64,000 bases of DNA, taken from Fen-330 sp050008465 (lineage in GTDB: Bacteria > Acidobacteriota > Terriglobia > Bryobacterales > Bryobacteraceae). The stretch is taken from the NCBI GenBank assembly GCA_050008465.1, contig JBEKMO010000012.1:12588-76587 (forward strand). The letters are read 5' to 3'. A model generated the notes under the pieces. That model did not search any database. It was not told the DNA's origin and saw nothing but the letters and a program-made list of their open reading frames with translations. The position numbers were made by a program, and so were the translations under genes. How positions within the stretch are numbered: position 1 is the stretch's first letter; each line of letters opens with the position of its first letter. This document shows, one piece after another, positions 35,216 to 44,075 of the stretch.

Positions 35216-36062
35216 CGAGATCCCCCGGCACGGTAATGTTGTACTTCGTATCGAGCCTGCCGCCGCGGACGAGCATGCGCTTTCCGCACCCCAGGTCGAT
35301 ACCGCTGCGATCCAGCTTTTTCAGCCAAGCGTGGCCGTGCCGCTCAGCGAACCACAGGAACAAGCGCTTGACCTTGATGCTGCGGCAATCCGCGAGCAGC
35401 CTCTGAAGCGACCGTGGTCTTAGGTTTCGTAGTCCCTCCACCAACATGTCGGCTTGGTGGAAAGTCTCGCGCTGCGGAAGCTCGTTGAGCAGTTCGAGAA
35501 TAGCGCGCTCCGGCGCCGACATTACCAACGGCCACTCCTGCTGTCCCCAGGGTTGCCGGATGAAGCCGCGCTGAGCCAGTTCCCTATCGGGGACAGCGGG
35601 AAGACTCCCACATGCCATTCCCTCCTTGAAGAGTGTTCTCGAGCTGTGAAACACTAATCTCGCGTCGAGTTTCAGCTTGGGCGCCCAGCCCGGCAGGGCC
35701 TCATTGCCGTAGAGGTGGAGTTCCCTCGGACCCGAGAGCGCAAGATAGTGCGCGAATCCCTGCTGCTCCAGTGCCGACCGGCCGCCCACAACGACGGGGC
35801 GATCGAGCAGCATCTGGAGAGAAATGACGACGCTCTGCCAGAGGAGGTGTTTCTCATCCCCGGGCTTTTGGAGCCAAGCGGGCGGACGGCGGTACACCGC
35901 GCGCGCGAGCTGTTCCAGCCAACCGTGCCTGAGGTACTTGCTGCGGAGGGCAGTAGAGAAGCCCTGTTCTTCTAGCCATGCCGCGTCGACCAGCAGTCCC
36001 TCCGGAAGGTGGTGTTGTAGCCAGTTTAGTTTTGCCGCTCTTTGCGTACCCACAGCTAGCAA
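35202..36062 (-). CDS. AbiEi-type antitoxin / transcriptional autoregulator
   Basis: This 286-aa protein is the partner of the nucleotidyltransferase. It has an N-terminal winged-helix region (LLVDAAWLEEQGFSTALRSKYLRHGWL, describing the LR.KY...GWLE motif) and a C-terminal domain with VVVGGRSALEQQGFAHYL and WPLVMSAPERAILELLNELP. This architecture matches AbiEi antitoxins that repress their own promoter. The frame opens at TTG 36062; GTG 36053 is an alternative start and neither has a strong ribosome binding site. It is transcribed first, with the toxin overlapping. Confidence 0.88.
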   Translation of the reverse strand: MLAVGTQRAAKLNWLQHHLPEGLLVDAAWLEEQGFSTALRSKYLRHGWLEQLARAVYRRPPAWLQKPGDEKHLLWQSVVISLQMLLDRPVVVGGRSALEQQGFAHYLALSGPRELHLYGNEALPGWAPKLKLDARLVFHSSRTLFKEGMACGSLPAVPDRELAQRGFIRQPWGQQEWPLVMSAPERAILELLNELPQRETFHQADMLVEGLRNLRPRSLQRLLADCRSIKVKRLFLWFAERHGHAWLKKLDRSGIDLGCGKRMLVRGGRLDTKYNITVPGDLDARA

Positions 36063-36360
36063 AATAGCGCATCTATAAACCAGTGTGCAAGTTTAAGGGA
36101 ACTTTCAAGAGCCTAGCCTGTGGTTCGTATATGGCCGCATTCATAAACCCGGCGTACCTGAGGAGGGCGTCTGCTGCTGGCCGCCGCGAAGACCGGAGGC
36201 GTACAGCGACTGGATGTCGAGGGTGATGGTGCCCTGACGAAGGGTGGCCGTCCAGTTGAAGACTCCGATCACACGGGGGAACCGCCACCAGCCTGCCTCC
36301 CCACAGTCTTGCCGGGACCCTCAGGGTTTGGGACGGGAATACAGAGCCATTGCTCTCCCC
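36063..36360. other. Gap upstream of AbiE, possible gene remnant
   Basis: No complete gene is seen. On the minus strand a ~55-codon stretch without a start runs to a stop at 36141-36143 and reads like ordered protein (for example VIGVFNWTATLRQGTITLD). It may be the broken 3' end of an older gene. The AbiE promoter should lie at the left side of this gap (36063-36120, AT-richer), but I cannot assign its boxes. Confidence 0.35.
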
Positions 36361-36482
36361 CAGGTGCAGCCAGGTGCAACGATGTAGAGGATCTGGAGGA
36401 TTGGGAGGATTCAGAGGATCGCAGGCTGAATAACTTGCGTGTTTTCAACGTGGCTTCAGGGTTCGAATCTCTCTCTCCGCCA
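36361..36482 (+). repeat. Right-end repeat of island 2
   Basis: This 122-bp copy of the right-end repeat starts CAGGTGCAGCCAGGTGCAAC. Its tRNA core (36459-36482) has lost two bases relative to the others, giving GAATCTCTCTCTCC instead of GAATCCCTCTCTCTCC. Confidence 0.92.
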
Positions 36483-36552
36483 CTTTGTTTTCAATAAGTT
36501 ACAGACAATTCAAACGAATTCGTGGGGAATGGTGGGTAATGATGTTAGGATA
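36483..36552 (+). repeat. Left-end repeat of island 3
   Basis: This third copy of the 70-bp left end directly follows the tRNA 3' fragment ending at 36482. It differs from the others at a handful of positions. Confidence 0.9.
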
Positions 36553-36558
36553 TAGAGC

Positions 36559-37140
36559 ATGTCGCTGAGTCTCTACCGCAGGCATTCGCGAGTTCCAGGC
36601 AGGTGCGCGGGCGGCCACCAGCCCGATGCGCAGACCTACGAAAGCGACGAACGTCGCAGGGCCTGGAAGGGGTGTTCCTGTCCCATCTATGCGAGTGGGA
36701 CGATCGGGGGCCAGTTCCGGCGTGTCAACACGAAGCGGGTGGTTTGGGACGAGGCTAAGGCGGTGGCAGCAGGATGGGAATCCGCCGGCGCTTGGCCGAC
36801 GGCGGCGCCCAAGCGACCGGGCGGCCGAATTATCACCGAACTGGTCGAAACAGAATTCCCGAACCGTTGGCGGCTAAGCGTCGAATGCACAGACTTCGCT
36901 GAGCCTCTTCGCAGGACTATCGCTGTCGCCAACGTGGAGATTCAGGACTCGAAGATCTCCGATCTTCGCTACAGCCATCATGAGGAGTACACGCGTACCA
37001 CCCCGTACGGCATCTGGCAATCGCCATTTCGTGTTGTCCACGGTGGATCGGAGCAACTGAAGGACGAGCTGATGCGAGCCGCCGTGTTGGTGTTGGGCAT
37101 GGCGATTCAGGTCCCTCGCGTGGCCGGCAATCGAGAGTGA
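36559..37140 (+). CDS. Integrase-stub protein 3
   Basis: This 193-aa paralogue is close to copy 1 throughout (about nine in ten residues alike by eye), diverging only after GMAI near the end. It has the same C16/H20/C39/C41 set, although W36-K37 is followed by G38 where the others have Arg. The catalytic tyrosine-recombinase half is absent. The start ATG 36559 lies 6 bp after the left-end repeat, so that repeat probably contains its promoter or leader. 158 bp separate it from the helicase gene. Confidence 0.8.
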   Translation: MSLSLYRRHSRVPGRCAGGHQPDAQTYESDERRRAWKGCSCPIYASGTIGGQFRRVNTKRVVWDEAKAVAAGWESAGAWPTAAPKRPGGRIITELVETEFPNRWRLSVECTDFAEPLRRTIAVANVEIQDSKISDLRYSHHEEYTRTTPYGIWQSPFRVVHGGSEQLKDELMRAAVLVLGMAIQVPRVAGNRE

Positions 37141-37298
37141 GTGCAACCGAATCCGTCCGCGCATTCCTCCCTGTTTACTGCGAAACCAGGCGCGAAGAGA
37201 GCTGCTGGTGGGTTCAGGTACGGCCGAAGCAGGCGGATTGCGGGGTTGGCGCTCCGCCAGCCCGGAGCGCGCCGCCTGCGATACTGTAGAAGTCCCGT

Positions 37299-40200
37299 AT
37301 GCTCCAGGACAAGATTCGGCAACTCCTTTCCGAAAAGCCGGGGCTGAGAGCGCAGCAGATTGCCGAAGCACTGGGAATCGACAGGACGCAAGTGGTTACC
37401 ACGCTGCACGGGGCTCTGGCTGGCGAGGTCGCTCAGGACAACGCCTATCGTTGGTGGCTCAAAGTGGGGGGACCGCAGGCGCCGGGAGGCGCGCCGGCGC
37501 CGCGGACTTTCCTTGCGAATCTCTGCCGGTACTACCTCGAGTGCCTGGCGCACGAAAGCGGCTCGGGCATCAGTATTGTCACGGCGAATGCGGCCGACTA
37601 CGTTCCTCTGAGTGCACTTCCGTTCGCCTGTTCCGCCGGGAAACCGCCGGCCGCCGATCGTGCCGCGAAGAGAATGGTGCAGAAGGTCCGGCGGGAAAAA
37701 GGCCAGCTCACGTTGTATGTCGGCTACGCGATCCGGCTTCGAACCATCCGGCTGAGAAACGAGGAGGAGACGCGGATCGAGCCGGTCCTGCTGTATCCGA
37801 TCGAGGAAACACCCGAGGGGAACCTGGACTCGATCCGGCCGGCTAGTGGCGTTCCGCTTTTCAATCTCGAAGTCCTTAAGAGCCTGCCTGCGGCCGATAG
37901 CGGCAATATCATCGACGAAGCCATCCATCTGACCGAAGAGCTCGGCCTCGCCAATACGGACGACGACCTGCCGCAATGGGACGAAATCGTTTTGCGGCTA
38001 CAGCGGTGCCGGCCGGAGTGGGAATGGCAGGAGGACCTCAATCCCTACGCTCTCTCCACCGGCCTCTCGTTCTCGGAATTGAGGGCGCCGGGGATCTATA
38101 ACCGCGCGGTGCTTTTCGCCGGCGCGCGCTCGCCGTTTACCTACGGGCTCGAGATCGAACTGCGCAAGCTGGCGCAGCTCGGGGAGGAAGCGATCCGCGA
38201 CACCGCACTGGGACTGTGGTTGCGCGACGCGGACATCGAGGCCGCGCCGCTCGAAGACCGGCCCATTCTCGAAGTCCTGCCGCTGAACACCGAGCAGCGG
38301 CAATCCGTCGTTCAGGGCCTGAGCGCACCGCTCACGGTGGTGACCGGGCCTCCGGGCACGGGAAAATCGCAAGTGGTCGTTTCGCTGCTGGCCAATATGG
38401 CCTGGCAGGGCGCGAGCGTCTTGTTCTCGAGCAAGAACAACCACGCGGTGGATGTGGTCGAGTCGCGCGTAAACGATTTGGGACCGTATCCCCTGCTGCT
38501 GCGCCTCGGCAAGGAGGAACACCACGCGCGCATCGCGCAGCATCTCACGGCTGCGCTCGCCGAGTCGTCCGGCGCGGACGATTCCGCCAGGTATGCCCGG
38601 CTGGCTCAGGCGCACGACGAAGACCGCGCCCGGTTCCAGCGCGTTCAGCGGGACATCGCCGATGTGGTAGGTATACGTAACATGGTGGACGAGTTGGAGC
38701 GGGCGGCGGAGCCGGCCCGGGCCGCGTTCGGCGAAAAGCGATTCGGCGGGCTCCGGCTGCCTCATGCGGATGCCATCGGCCGGCGACTGGACGGGCTTGC
38801 AGCCGCGCTCGACGGGGTTCGGGAATCGGGCCGGCCGGCGATGGTCCGATTGGTCTGGGACTCCGTGAAGGGCCGTCGTTTCGCGCGTCTCGCCGAAACC
38901 ACGGCAGCGCTCCTGCCGGATGCGGAGCTGCTCGGCGTCGCACCTCCCGCCGGCCGGCCCGGAGAGGACAATCTGGCGGTCTGGGAGAGTTTTCATAGGA
39001 CGCTTTCGGACCGGCTGGAGTGGGGCGCGCGCATCGAAGCCTACAAGCAGAGCCTGGAGCGGTTGCGCTCCGCCACGCCGATCGAGAACCTGGCGGCGGA
39101 CCTCACCCGGATCGCCGGAGAATCGGCTCACGATTCGCTGGAGCTGTGGCAGTCCTGGCTCCGCCTGTGGCCCAGCCGGTGGAACCCGCAGCAGCGGAAA
39201 CTGCTGAGCGAGTACGTATCCTTGTTGCAGATGATCTCGAGCGGCGGCGACTACGACGAAGGCGCGGGCAGAAAGGTGTTCCGCCGCTATTACAGTCTGT
39301 TCCCCAAGGTCGCGAAACTCCTCCCGTGCTGGGCCGTGACTTCACTTTCCGCGCGGGGGCGCCTGCCGTTCGAACCTGGCTTCTTCGACCTGGTGGTAAT
39401 CGACGAAGCGAGCCAGTGCGACATCGCGTCGGCGCTGCCGCTTCTGTTTCGGGCCCGCCGCGCCGTGATCATCGGCGATCCGCTGCAATTGAAGCACGTC
39501 AGCTCGATGGCTCCTCAACAGGACCGCCTGCTGCTCGCGGCGCACGGATTGGCGGAGGGACGCGCGGCCTGGGCGTATTCGGTGAACTCGCTGTTCGATC
39601 TCGCCCGCAGCCTTTCCCGCCACGAGGACATTGTGAACCTCAGGGATCACCACCGTTCGCACCGCGACATCATCGCCTTCTCAAACCGGCATTTCTATCG
39701 CGGAAAGCTTCGCATTGCAACGGATCACGACGCCCTGAACCGTCCCCAACTCGCCGGACCTGCGGTGCGGTGGATCGACGTCCGAGGCAAAGTCGTGCGC
39801 CCCGCGGGCGGAGGCGCGCTGAATGCGATAGAAGCGGAGGCGGTGGTCGCGGAGCTGCGGAAGCTGATCGTCGCGCGGGGATACAACGGAGCGGCCGGCG
39901 TGGTCACGCCATTCCGGGCTCAAGCCAACCGGATCCGGATCCTGGTGCACCGGGACCAGGAACTCTCGCGGCGGTTGGCATCGCTCCAATTCGTGGTGGA
40001 CACGGTGCACGGATTCCAGGGCGACGAGCGCGACGTGATCTTCTTCTCTCCCGTAGTGTCCGCGGGCGTGGGAGAGAGCACGCTGCGGTTCCTGAAGAGT
40101 CACGGCAACCTATTCAACGTGGCGGTCACGCGGGCCCGCTCGGAGCTGCTGGTGGTGGGCGACCGCCAGGCCGCGCTGGACTCCGGGGTCGATTACCTCG

Positions 40201-40622
40201 CCAGTTTTGCGCAGTATTCGAGCCAACTTGAACCGCACGAGCCGCGCATCGTTCCGGCCGAAGATCTGGGACCGGAGTATCCCATGGTTGCGCATCCGGA
40301 GCTTGTCTCCGATTGGGAGCGGGTGTTTTACCAAGCCCTGTACAGGGCTGGCCTGAGGCCCGTACCGCAGTACGAGGAAGCGCCTTATTCGCTCGATTTC
40401 GCTCTGTTCGACGGCGAGCGCAAGCTGGATATCGAGGTCGACGGCGAGTATTACCATCGCAATTGGGACGGCGAGCTGTGCAGGCGGGACCAAATCCGCT
40501 CGCAACGGCTGAGCGACTTAGGCTGGGACATCATGCGGTTTTGGGTTTATGAGGTCCGTGACGATATGGACGGCTCCGTCCGCCGCGCACAGGCGTGGAT
40601 GGCTGCGGGAGCCTGCGGATAA
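37299..40622 (+). CDS. SF1 (AAA_11/AAA_12) helicase with C-terminal DUF559-like nuclease
   Basis: This 1107-aa protein has an N-terminal winged helix (~1-55, RAQQIAEALGIDRTQVVTTL). Walker A is VTGPPGTGKSQ (~350), motif II is VVIDEASQCD (~702), and GDPLQLKHVSS, RDHHRSHRDI and the AAA_12 motifs DTVHGFQGDERDVI and FNVAVTRARSELLVVGD follow. The last ~90 residues look like a PD-(D/E)xK/Vsr-type fold: SLDFALFDGERKLDIEVDGE then WDIMRFWVYEV. Such helicase-nuclease fusions recur in phage-defence systems. A direct defence role is inferred from domains and island context. It is followed 57 bp later by an SNF2 helicase. Confidence 0.88.
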   Translation: MLQDKIRQLLSEKPGLRAQQIAEALGIDRTQVVTTLHGALAGEVAQDNAYRWWLKVGGPQAPGGAPAPRTFLANLCRYYLECLAHESGSGISIVTANAADYVPLSALPFACSAGKPPAADRAAKRMVQKVRREKGQLTLYVGYAIRLRTIRLRNEEETRIEPVLLYPIEETPEGNLDSIRPASGVPLFNLEVLKSLPAADSGNIIDEAIHLTEELGLANTDDDLPQWDEIVLRLQRCRPEWEWQEDLNPYALSTGLSFSELRAPGIYNRAVLFAGARSPFTYGLEIELRKLAQLGEEAIRDTALGLWLRDADIEAAPLEDRPILEVLPLNTEQRQSVVQGLSAPLTVVTGPPGTGKSQVVVSLLANMAWQGASVLFSSKNNHAVDVVESRVNDLGPYPLLLRLGKEEHHARIAQHLTAALAESSGADDSARYARLAQAHDEDRARFQRVQRDIADVVGIRNMVDELERAAEPARAAFGEKRFGGLRLPHADAIGRRLDGLAAALDGVRESGRPAMVRLVWDSVKGRRFARLAETTAALLPDAELLGVAPPAGRPGEDNLAVWESFHRTLSDRLEWGARIEAYKQSLERLRSATPIENLAADLTRIAGESAHDSLELWQSWLRLWPSRWNPQQRKLLSEYVSLLQMISSGGDYDEGAGRKVFRRYYSLFPKVAKLLPCWAVTSLSARGRLPFEPGFFDLVVIDEASQCDIASALPLLFRARRAVIIGDPLQLKHVSSMAPQQDRLLLAAHGLAEGRAAWAYSVNSLFDLARSLSRHEDIVNLRDHHRSHRDIIAFSNRHFYRGKLRIATDHDALNRPQLAGPAVRWIDVRGKVVRPAGGGALNAIEAEAVVAELRKLIVARGYNGAAGVVTPFRAQANRIRILVHRDQELSRRLASLQFVVDTVHGFQGDERDVIFFSPVVSAGVGESTLRFLKSHGNLFNVAVTRARSELLVVGDRQAALDSGVDYLASFAQYSSQLEPHEPRIVPAEDLGPEYPMVAHPELVSDWERVFYQALYRAGLRPVPQYEEAPYSLDFALFDGERKLDIEVDGEYYHRNWDGELCRRDQIRSQRLSDLGWDIMRFWVYEVRDDMDGSVRRAQAWMAAGACG

Positions 40623-40679
40623 TGGCCGCCACCCTGCGGCGATGCCGGCGCGCGTGGCATAATCTCAGGTTCTTCCATC

Positions 40680-42947
40680 GTGTCGAAACCGAGCAAGCAG
40701 GAGCGGCGCCAGCAGCAGTTAAAGCTGCGGCGCGACGCGGAGCGGCGTGAGTACGACCGTGAGGATTCCGCGCACCTGGTGCGCGAGGCTCGCTTTCTGT
40801 ACGCGCGGGGCGACGCGCCGGCCGCCCACCGCCTGGGCCGCAGGGCGCTGGCGCTGACGCCCGACTACGTGCCGGCGCTCGAGCTGCTCGGCCAGATTCA
40901 CTTCGAAGCGGCCCAGTACGCGGACGCCGCCTACTACTACGGGCTGCTGCGGAAGCGCGTCGACGATCCGGGTGTGATCTACAACTTGGGGCTGGCGCAC
41001 CAGTGCATGGGCCGGAACGAACAAGCGCTCGCCGAACTTCGCGAATTCCTCGACCGGACCCGGTCGTTTCCCGCAAAGAAGTGGCTCCCACTCCGCCAGA
41101 CCGCGGTCCGGCTGGCCAAAGACCTGGAAGCGGCGCCGCCCGCGGTCCCCGAGACCGATGAACCAGCGAGAGCGAATCCCGATCCGGCGCCAGCGGCGGC
41201 GGAGCCCGAAACGGCGCCGGCGAGGACGGTGACCGTGGAGTTCCTGCCCACGGTCGTGCCGGACTTCTCCTCAGCCGCGTCAGGCCGGCTGGCCGACTAC
41301 TTCCTGAAGCGGAAACTGCTCGAACTGCGTTTGGCGCAGAATTTCGACGACCTGGTCTGCCTGCCGCTCCTGCACGGCGTGGACAGCTACGCCTACCAGC
41401 ACGAGACGGCGCGCAAGGTGCTGCGTCTATTCAAAGGCAGGGCGATTCTGGCCGACGAAGTAGGGCTTGGGAAAACCATCGAGGCCTGCCTGGTGCTCAA
41501 GGAATACTGGACGCGAGGGATGGCGCGCAGGGCGCTGATCCTGGTTCCGCCCTCCCTGGTTCCACAGTGGAAGGAAGAGCTGGCCGAGAAATTCGGCTTC
41601 GCGCCGGTCTCGCCGGATGGGGCCGAGTTCCGAAAAGACCCCACGCAGTTCTGGAGCCAGCAGCCCCTGATCGTGGCTTCCATCGCCACGGCCCGCCTGG
41701 AACCTCACGCTTCGGCGCTGGCGGTGCAGTTCTGGGACGTGCTGATCGTCGACGAGGCGCACTGTCTGAAGAACCAATCCAGCGCAAACTGGAAACTGGT
41801 CAACTCACTGCAAAAGAAGTTCCTGTTGTTGCTGACCGCCACGCCGGTAGAGAACAGCTTGACCGAACTGTACAACCTGGTCACTTTGTTGAAGCCGGGG
41901 CTGCTGGCCACCGAATCGGAATTCCGCAAGGTGCACGTGGCAGCGGGAAGGCCCAAGGCGCCGAAGAACCCGGAGCGGTTGCGAGCGCTGCTGGCCGAGG
42001 TCATGGTGCGGAACACGCGCTCGGTGGCGGATGTGCGGCTGCCCAACCGCGTAGCCGCCAGCCTGGTGGTTCCGCCGTCGCCCGAGGAGGCGCGACTCTA
42101 CGAAATGGTCACGGCGTTTGTGGCGGAACGGTACGAGGCGGGCGGGCAGCCGGCGTTTCTGCTGGGATCGCTGCAACGGCAGGCAGGCTCGAGCCCGCAG
42201 GCTCTGTGCCGCTCGGCTGGACGGGCCCTGGCCGCCGAGAACCGCTGGAGCGCGACGGACCGCCAGGAGCTGACGCGCATCCAGGAGGCGGCGGCCGAGA
42301 TTCTCGAGGGCGGCAAGGGAGTGCAGTTGGGCCAGATGCTGGCCGCGCGGCAGGGCAAGGTGGTGGTATTCACCGAGTTCATCCCGACGCTGGAGCATCT
42401 GGGACAGATCTGTCGGCGGCACGGCGTTGCCTGCGTGCAATTCAGCGGCGAATTGTCGCGGGCGGAGAAAGACGCCGCCATCGCGCGGTTCCGGGACGAC
42501 GTGGACGTACTGCTCTCGACCGGGGTGGGCGGCGAGGGCCGCAACCTGCAGTTCGCCAATACGGTGATCAATTTCGACCTGCCCTGGAACCCGATGCGGC
42601 TCGAACAGCGCATTGGCCGCGTCCATCGGATCGGCCAGACCGCGGACGTGTTCGTCTTCAATTTCTGCCAGCGCGGCACGATCGAGGAACAGTTGCTGCG
42701 CGTGCTGCACGACAAGGTGAACATGTTCGAGCTGGTGGTGGGTGAAATGGGCGCGATCCTGGGGAGCCTGGACGACAGCCGCGACTTCGGCGAACTGGTG
42801 CTGGAGCTGTGGGTCTCGGCCCGGCGCGACAACCGCATCGAGCCCGCGTTCGACGAGCTGGCGGAACAGTTGCTGGCCGCGCGCCATCATTACGCGCAGA
42901 GCAGCAAGCTGGACGAGGCGCTCTTCCGCCGGGACTACGAGGTGTAG
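40680..42947 (+). CDS. SNF2-family helicase with N-terminal TPR domain
   Basis: In this 755-aa protein residues ~30-140 are TPR-like (LVREARFLYARGDAPAAHRL, YVPALELLGQIHFEAAQYAD, YNLGLAHQCMGRNEQALAEL). A Pro/Ala linker (~160-190) precedes a RapA/SNF2 motor. Motifs are LADEVGLGKTIEA (~258), IVDEAHCLKN (~357), LLTATPVENS, VVFTEF and QRIGRVHRIGQ (~643). This motor class translocates on double-stranded DNA to remodel protein-DNA complexes. The start is GTG 40680. The helicase upstream and zinc-ribbon gene downstream (3 bp away) suggest one functional unit. Confidence 0.9.
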   Translation: MSKPSKQERRQQQLKLRRDAERREYDREDSAHLVREARFLYARGDAPAAHRLGRRALALTPDYVPALELLGQIHFEAAQYADAAYYYGLLRKRVDDPGVIYNLGLAHQCMGRNEQALAELREFLDRTRSFPAKKWLPLRQTAVRLAKDLEAAPPAVPETDEPARANPDPAPAAAEPETAPARTVTVEFLPTVVPDFSSAASGRLADYFLKRKLLELRLAQNFDDLVCLPLLHGVDSYAYQHETARKVLRLFKGRAILADEVGLGKTIEACLVLKEYWTRGMARRALILVPPSLVPQWKEELAEKFGFAPVSPDGAEFRKDPTQFWSQQPLIVASIATARLEPHASALAVQFWDVLIVDEAHCLKNQSSANWKLVNSLQKKFLLLLTATPVENSLTELYNLVTLLKPGLLATESEFRKVHVAAGRPKAPKNPERLRALLAEVMVRNTRSVADVRLPNRVAASLVVPPSPEEARLYEMVTAFVAERYEAGGQPAFLLGSLQRQAGSSPQALCRSAGRALAAENRWSATDRQELTRIQEAAAEILEGGKGVQLGQMLAARQGKVVVFTEFIPTLEHLGQICRRHGVACVQFSGELSRAEKDAAIARFRDDVDVLLSTGVGGEGRNLQFANTVINFDLPWNPMRLEQRIGRVHRIGQTADVFVFNFCQRGTIEEQLLRVLHDKVNMFELVVGEMGAILGSLDDSRDFGELVLELWVSARRDNRIEPAFDELAEQLLAARHHYAQSSKLDEALFRRDYEV

Positions 42948-42949
42948 GC

Positions 42950-44053
42950 GTGCTTGGAATCGCAGAATGGGCGCGCGACCTGCTGCTCAGCCGCGGCGCG
43001 TTGGCGGACACCGAGGACGGCGACGCGGTCCGGGCGTTGCTACCCGAGGAGGTCGCGCGCACGCTGGGCGCCCAGGAGTGGTTGTCCCTCCGTTTCGGCG
43101 CAGGACCCGGCGCGGACGACGCGGGCGAATGGGTCGAGCGCTTGGGCGCCTTGCTGCCGGCCGGCCACATCGTTGCCGGCGCCCGGCCGCGGAACCCCGC
43201 TCCGGCATTCGCGCTCGACGCAGAGGCGGTGCTGTCGCACGGGCTGGTGATCCAGAACGGAATCTACCGCCGTCTCGAAGACTACGCCGCCCTGGCGAGC
43301 TACTGCGTGTTCGCGTTTGAGTACGCCGTCGAGTCCGACGATCGCAGCCTGGGGCTGGCCACCGTCTGCCTGAATGCGACCGCGCAGTCGGAGGTTCCCC
43401 AGCCGGAGAGTTTTGTGCAGGCTATTCGCGACAGCCTGGAGGAAGACCCTTCGGCGAGCGTCGCCGCGCAGGACCTGGTCCGGCTGTTCGCGGCGGCGGA
43501 GCGTGCCGCGCGGCGCCAAATCGGGAAGCACGCCGCGGGCCTGGAGGAGAGTGCGAACCGCCGGCTGGCGCGCGACATAGCGCGGGTGGAATCCTACTAC
43601 GCGGGTCTCGCGGCGCAGATCGGCAAGCGGCTTGCCAGACGGTCAGCCGACCCCGAAGCCGCCGAGAAGGAACGGAACAGGGCGTTGGCGACGGCAGCCG
43701 ACCGCGCCACCAAGATCGAGGACTTGGTCCGGAAATATTCGCTGAGGGTGCGGATCGGCCTGGCCGGCTGCCTTCTGCTGGCCCTGCCAGTCCGCGAGTT
43801 CCCGGTGCTCCTGATCCGGAAGAAAGAAGAGCGGCGGCGGGTAGTGCACTGGAATCCGGTCCTGCGGCTTCTCGAGCCCCTGCTGTGCGAGGCTTGTTCC
43901 GGCCGCGCGCATCCCTTGTATCTCTGCGAGAGGGTACACTGCCTGTGCAAGGAGTGCTGGGCGCCCTGCCCTGCGTGCGGCAAGTCGTTCTGTCGGGTGT
44001 GCCAGACCCGCTGTCGGTGTGGCGGGAGCACGGCAAGTGGACCGCGGACGTGA
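42950..44053 (+). CDS. Hypothetical protein with C-terminal zinc-ribbon-like cysteine cluster
   Basis: The 367-aa product starts at GTG 42950, 3 bp after the SNF2 stop. Residues ~1-170 are an unrecognised mixed domain, ~170-270 a charged helical region (ARRQIGKHAAGLEESANRRL), and the last ~55 residues contain about twelve Cys: LLCEACSGRAHPLYLC, CLCKECWAPCPACG, SFCRVCQTRCRC. The cysteine spacing suggests two or three zinc sites. Proteins with this tail next to RapA-like helicases may guide the motor to target nucleic acid; I infer this from position only. Confidence 0.7.
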   Translation: MLGIAEWARDLLLSRGALADTEDGDAVRALLPEEVARTLGAQEWLSLRFGAGPGADDAGEWVERLGALLPAGHIVAGARPRNPAPAFALDAEAVLSHGLVIQNGIYRRLEDYAALASYCVFAFEYAVESDDRSLGLATVCLNATAQSEVPQPESFVQAIRDSLEEDPSASVAAQDLVRLFAAAERAARRQIGKHAAGLEESANRRLARDIARVESYYAGLAAQIGKRLARRSADPEAAEKERNRALATAADRATKIEDLVRKYSLRVRIGLAGCLLLALPVREFPVLLIRKKEERRRVVHWNPVLRLLEPLLCEACSGRAHPLYLCERVHCLCKECWAPCPACGKSFCRVCQTRCRCGGSTASGPRT

Positions 44054-44075
44054 GAAGCTGGAGGCGCCCGCCGAT

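Larger units (their letters stand above)
31059..36482. mobile_element. Island 2: integrase stub, TPR gene pair, AbiE toxin-antitoxin
   Basis: This 5.4-kb segment lies between the second and third tRNA 3' copies. It has the 70-bp left end (31059-31128), an integrase-stub gene and the right-end repeat (36361-36482). Cargo is two TPR-type genes coupled to the stub gene and a minus-strand AbiEi/AbiEii pair. No complete recombinase is present. It abuts island 1 head-to-tail, so the 31033-31058 core is shared. Confidence 0.82.

Noticed and set aside
37299..42947. Assigning the helicase pair to DISARM
   Set aside because: DISARM needs DUF1998 and a methyltransferase among its core genes; none is present here. 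The SNF2 gene alone is not enough.
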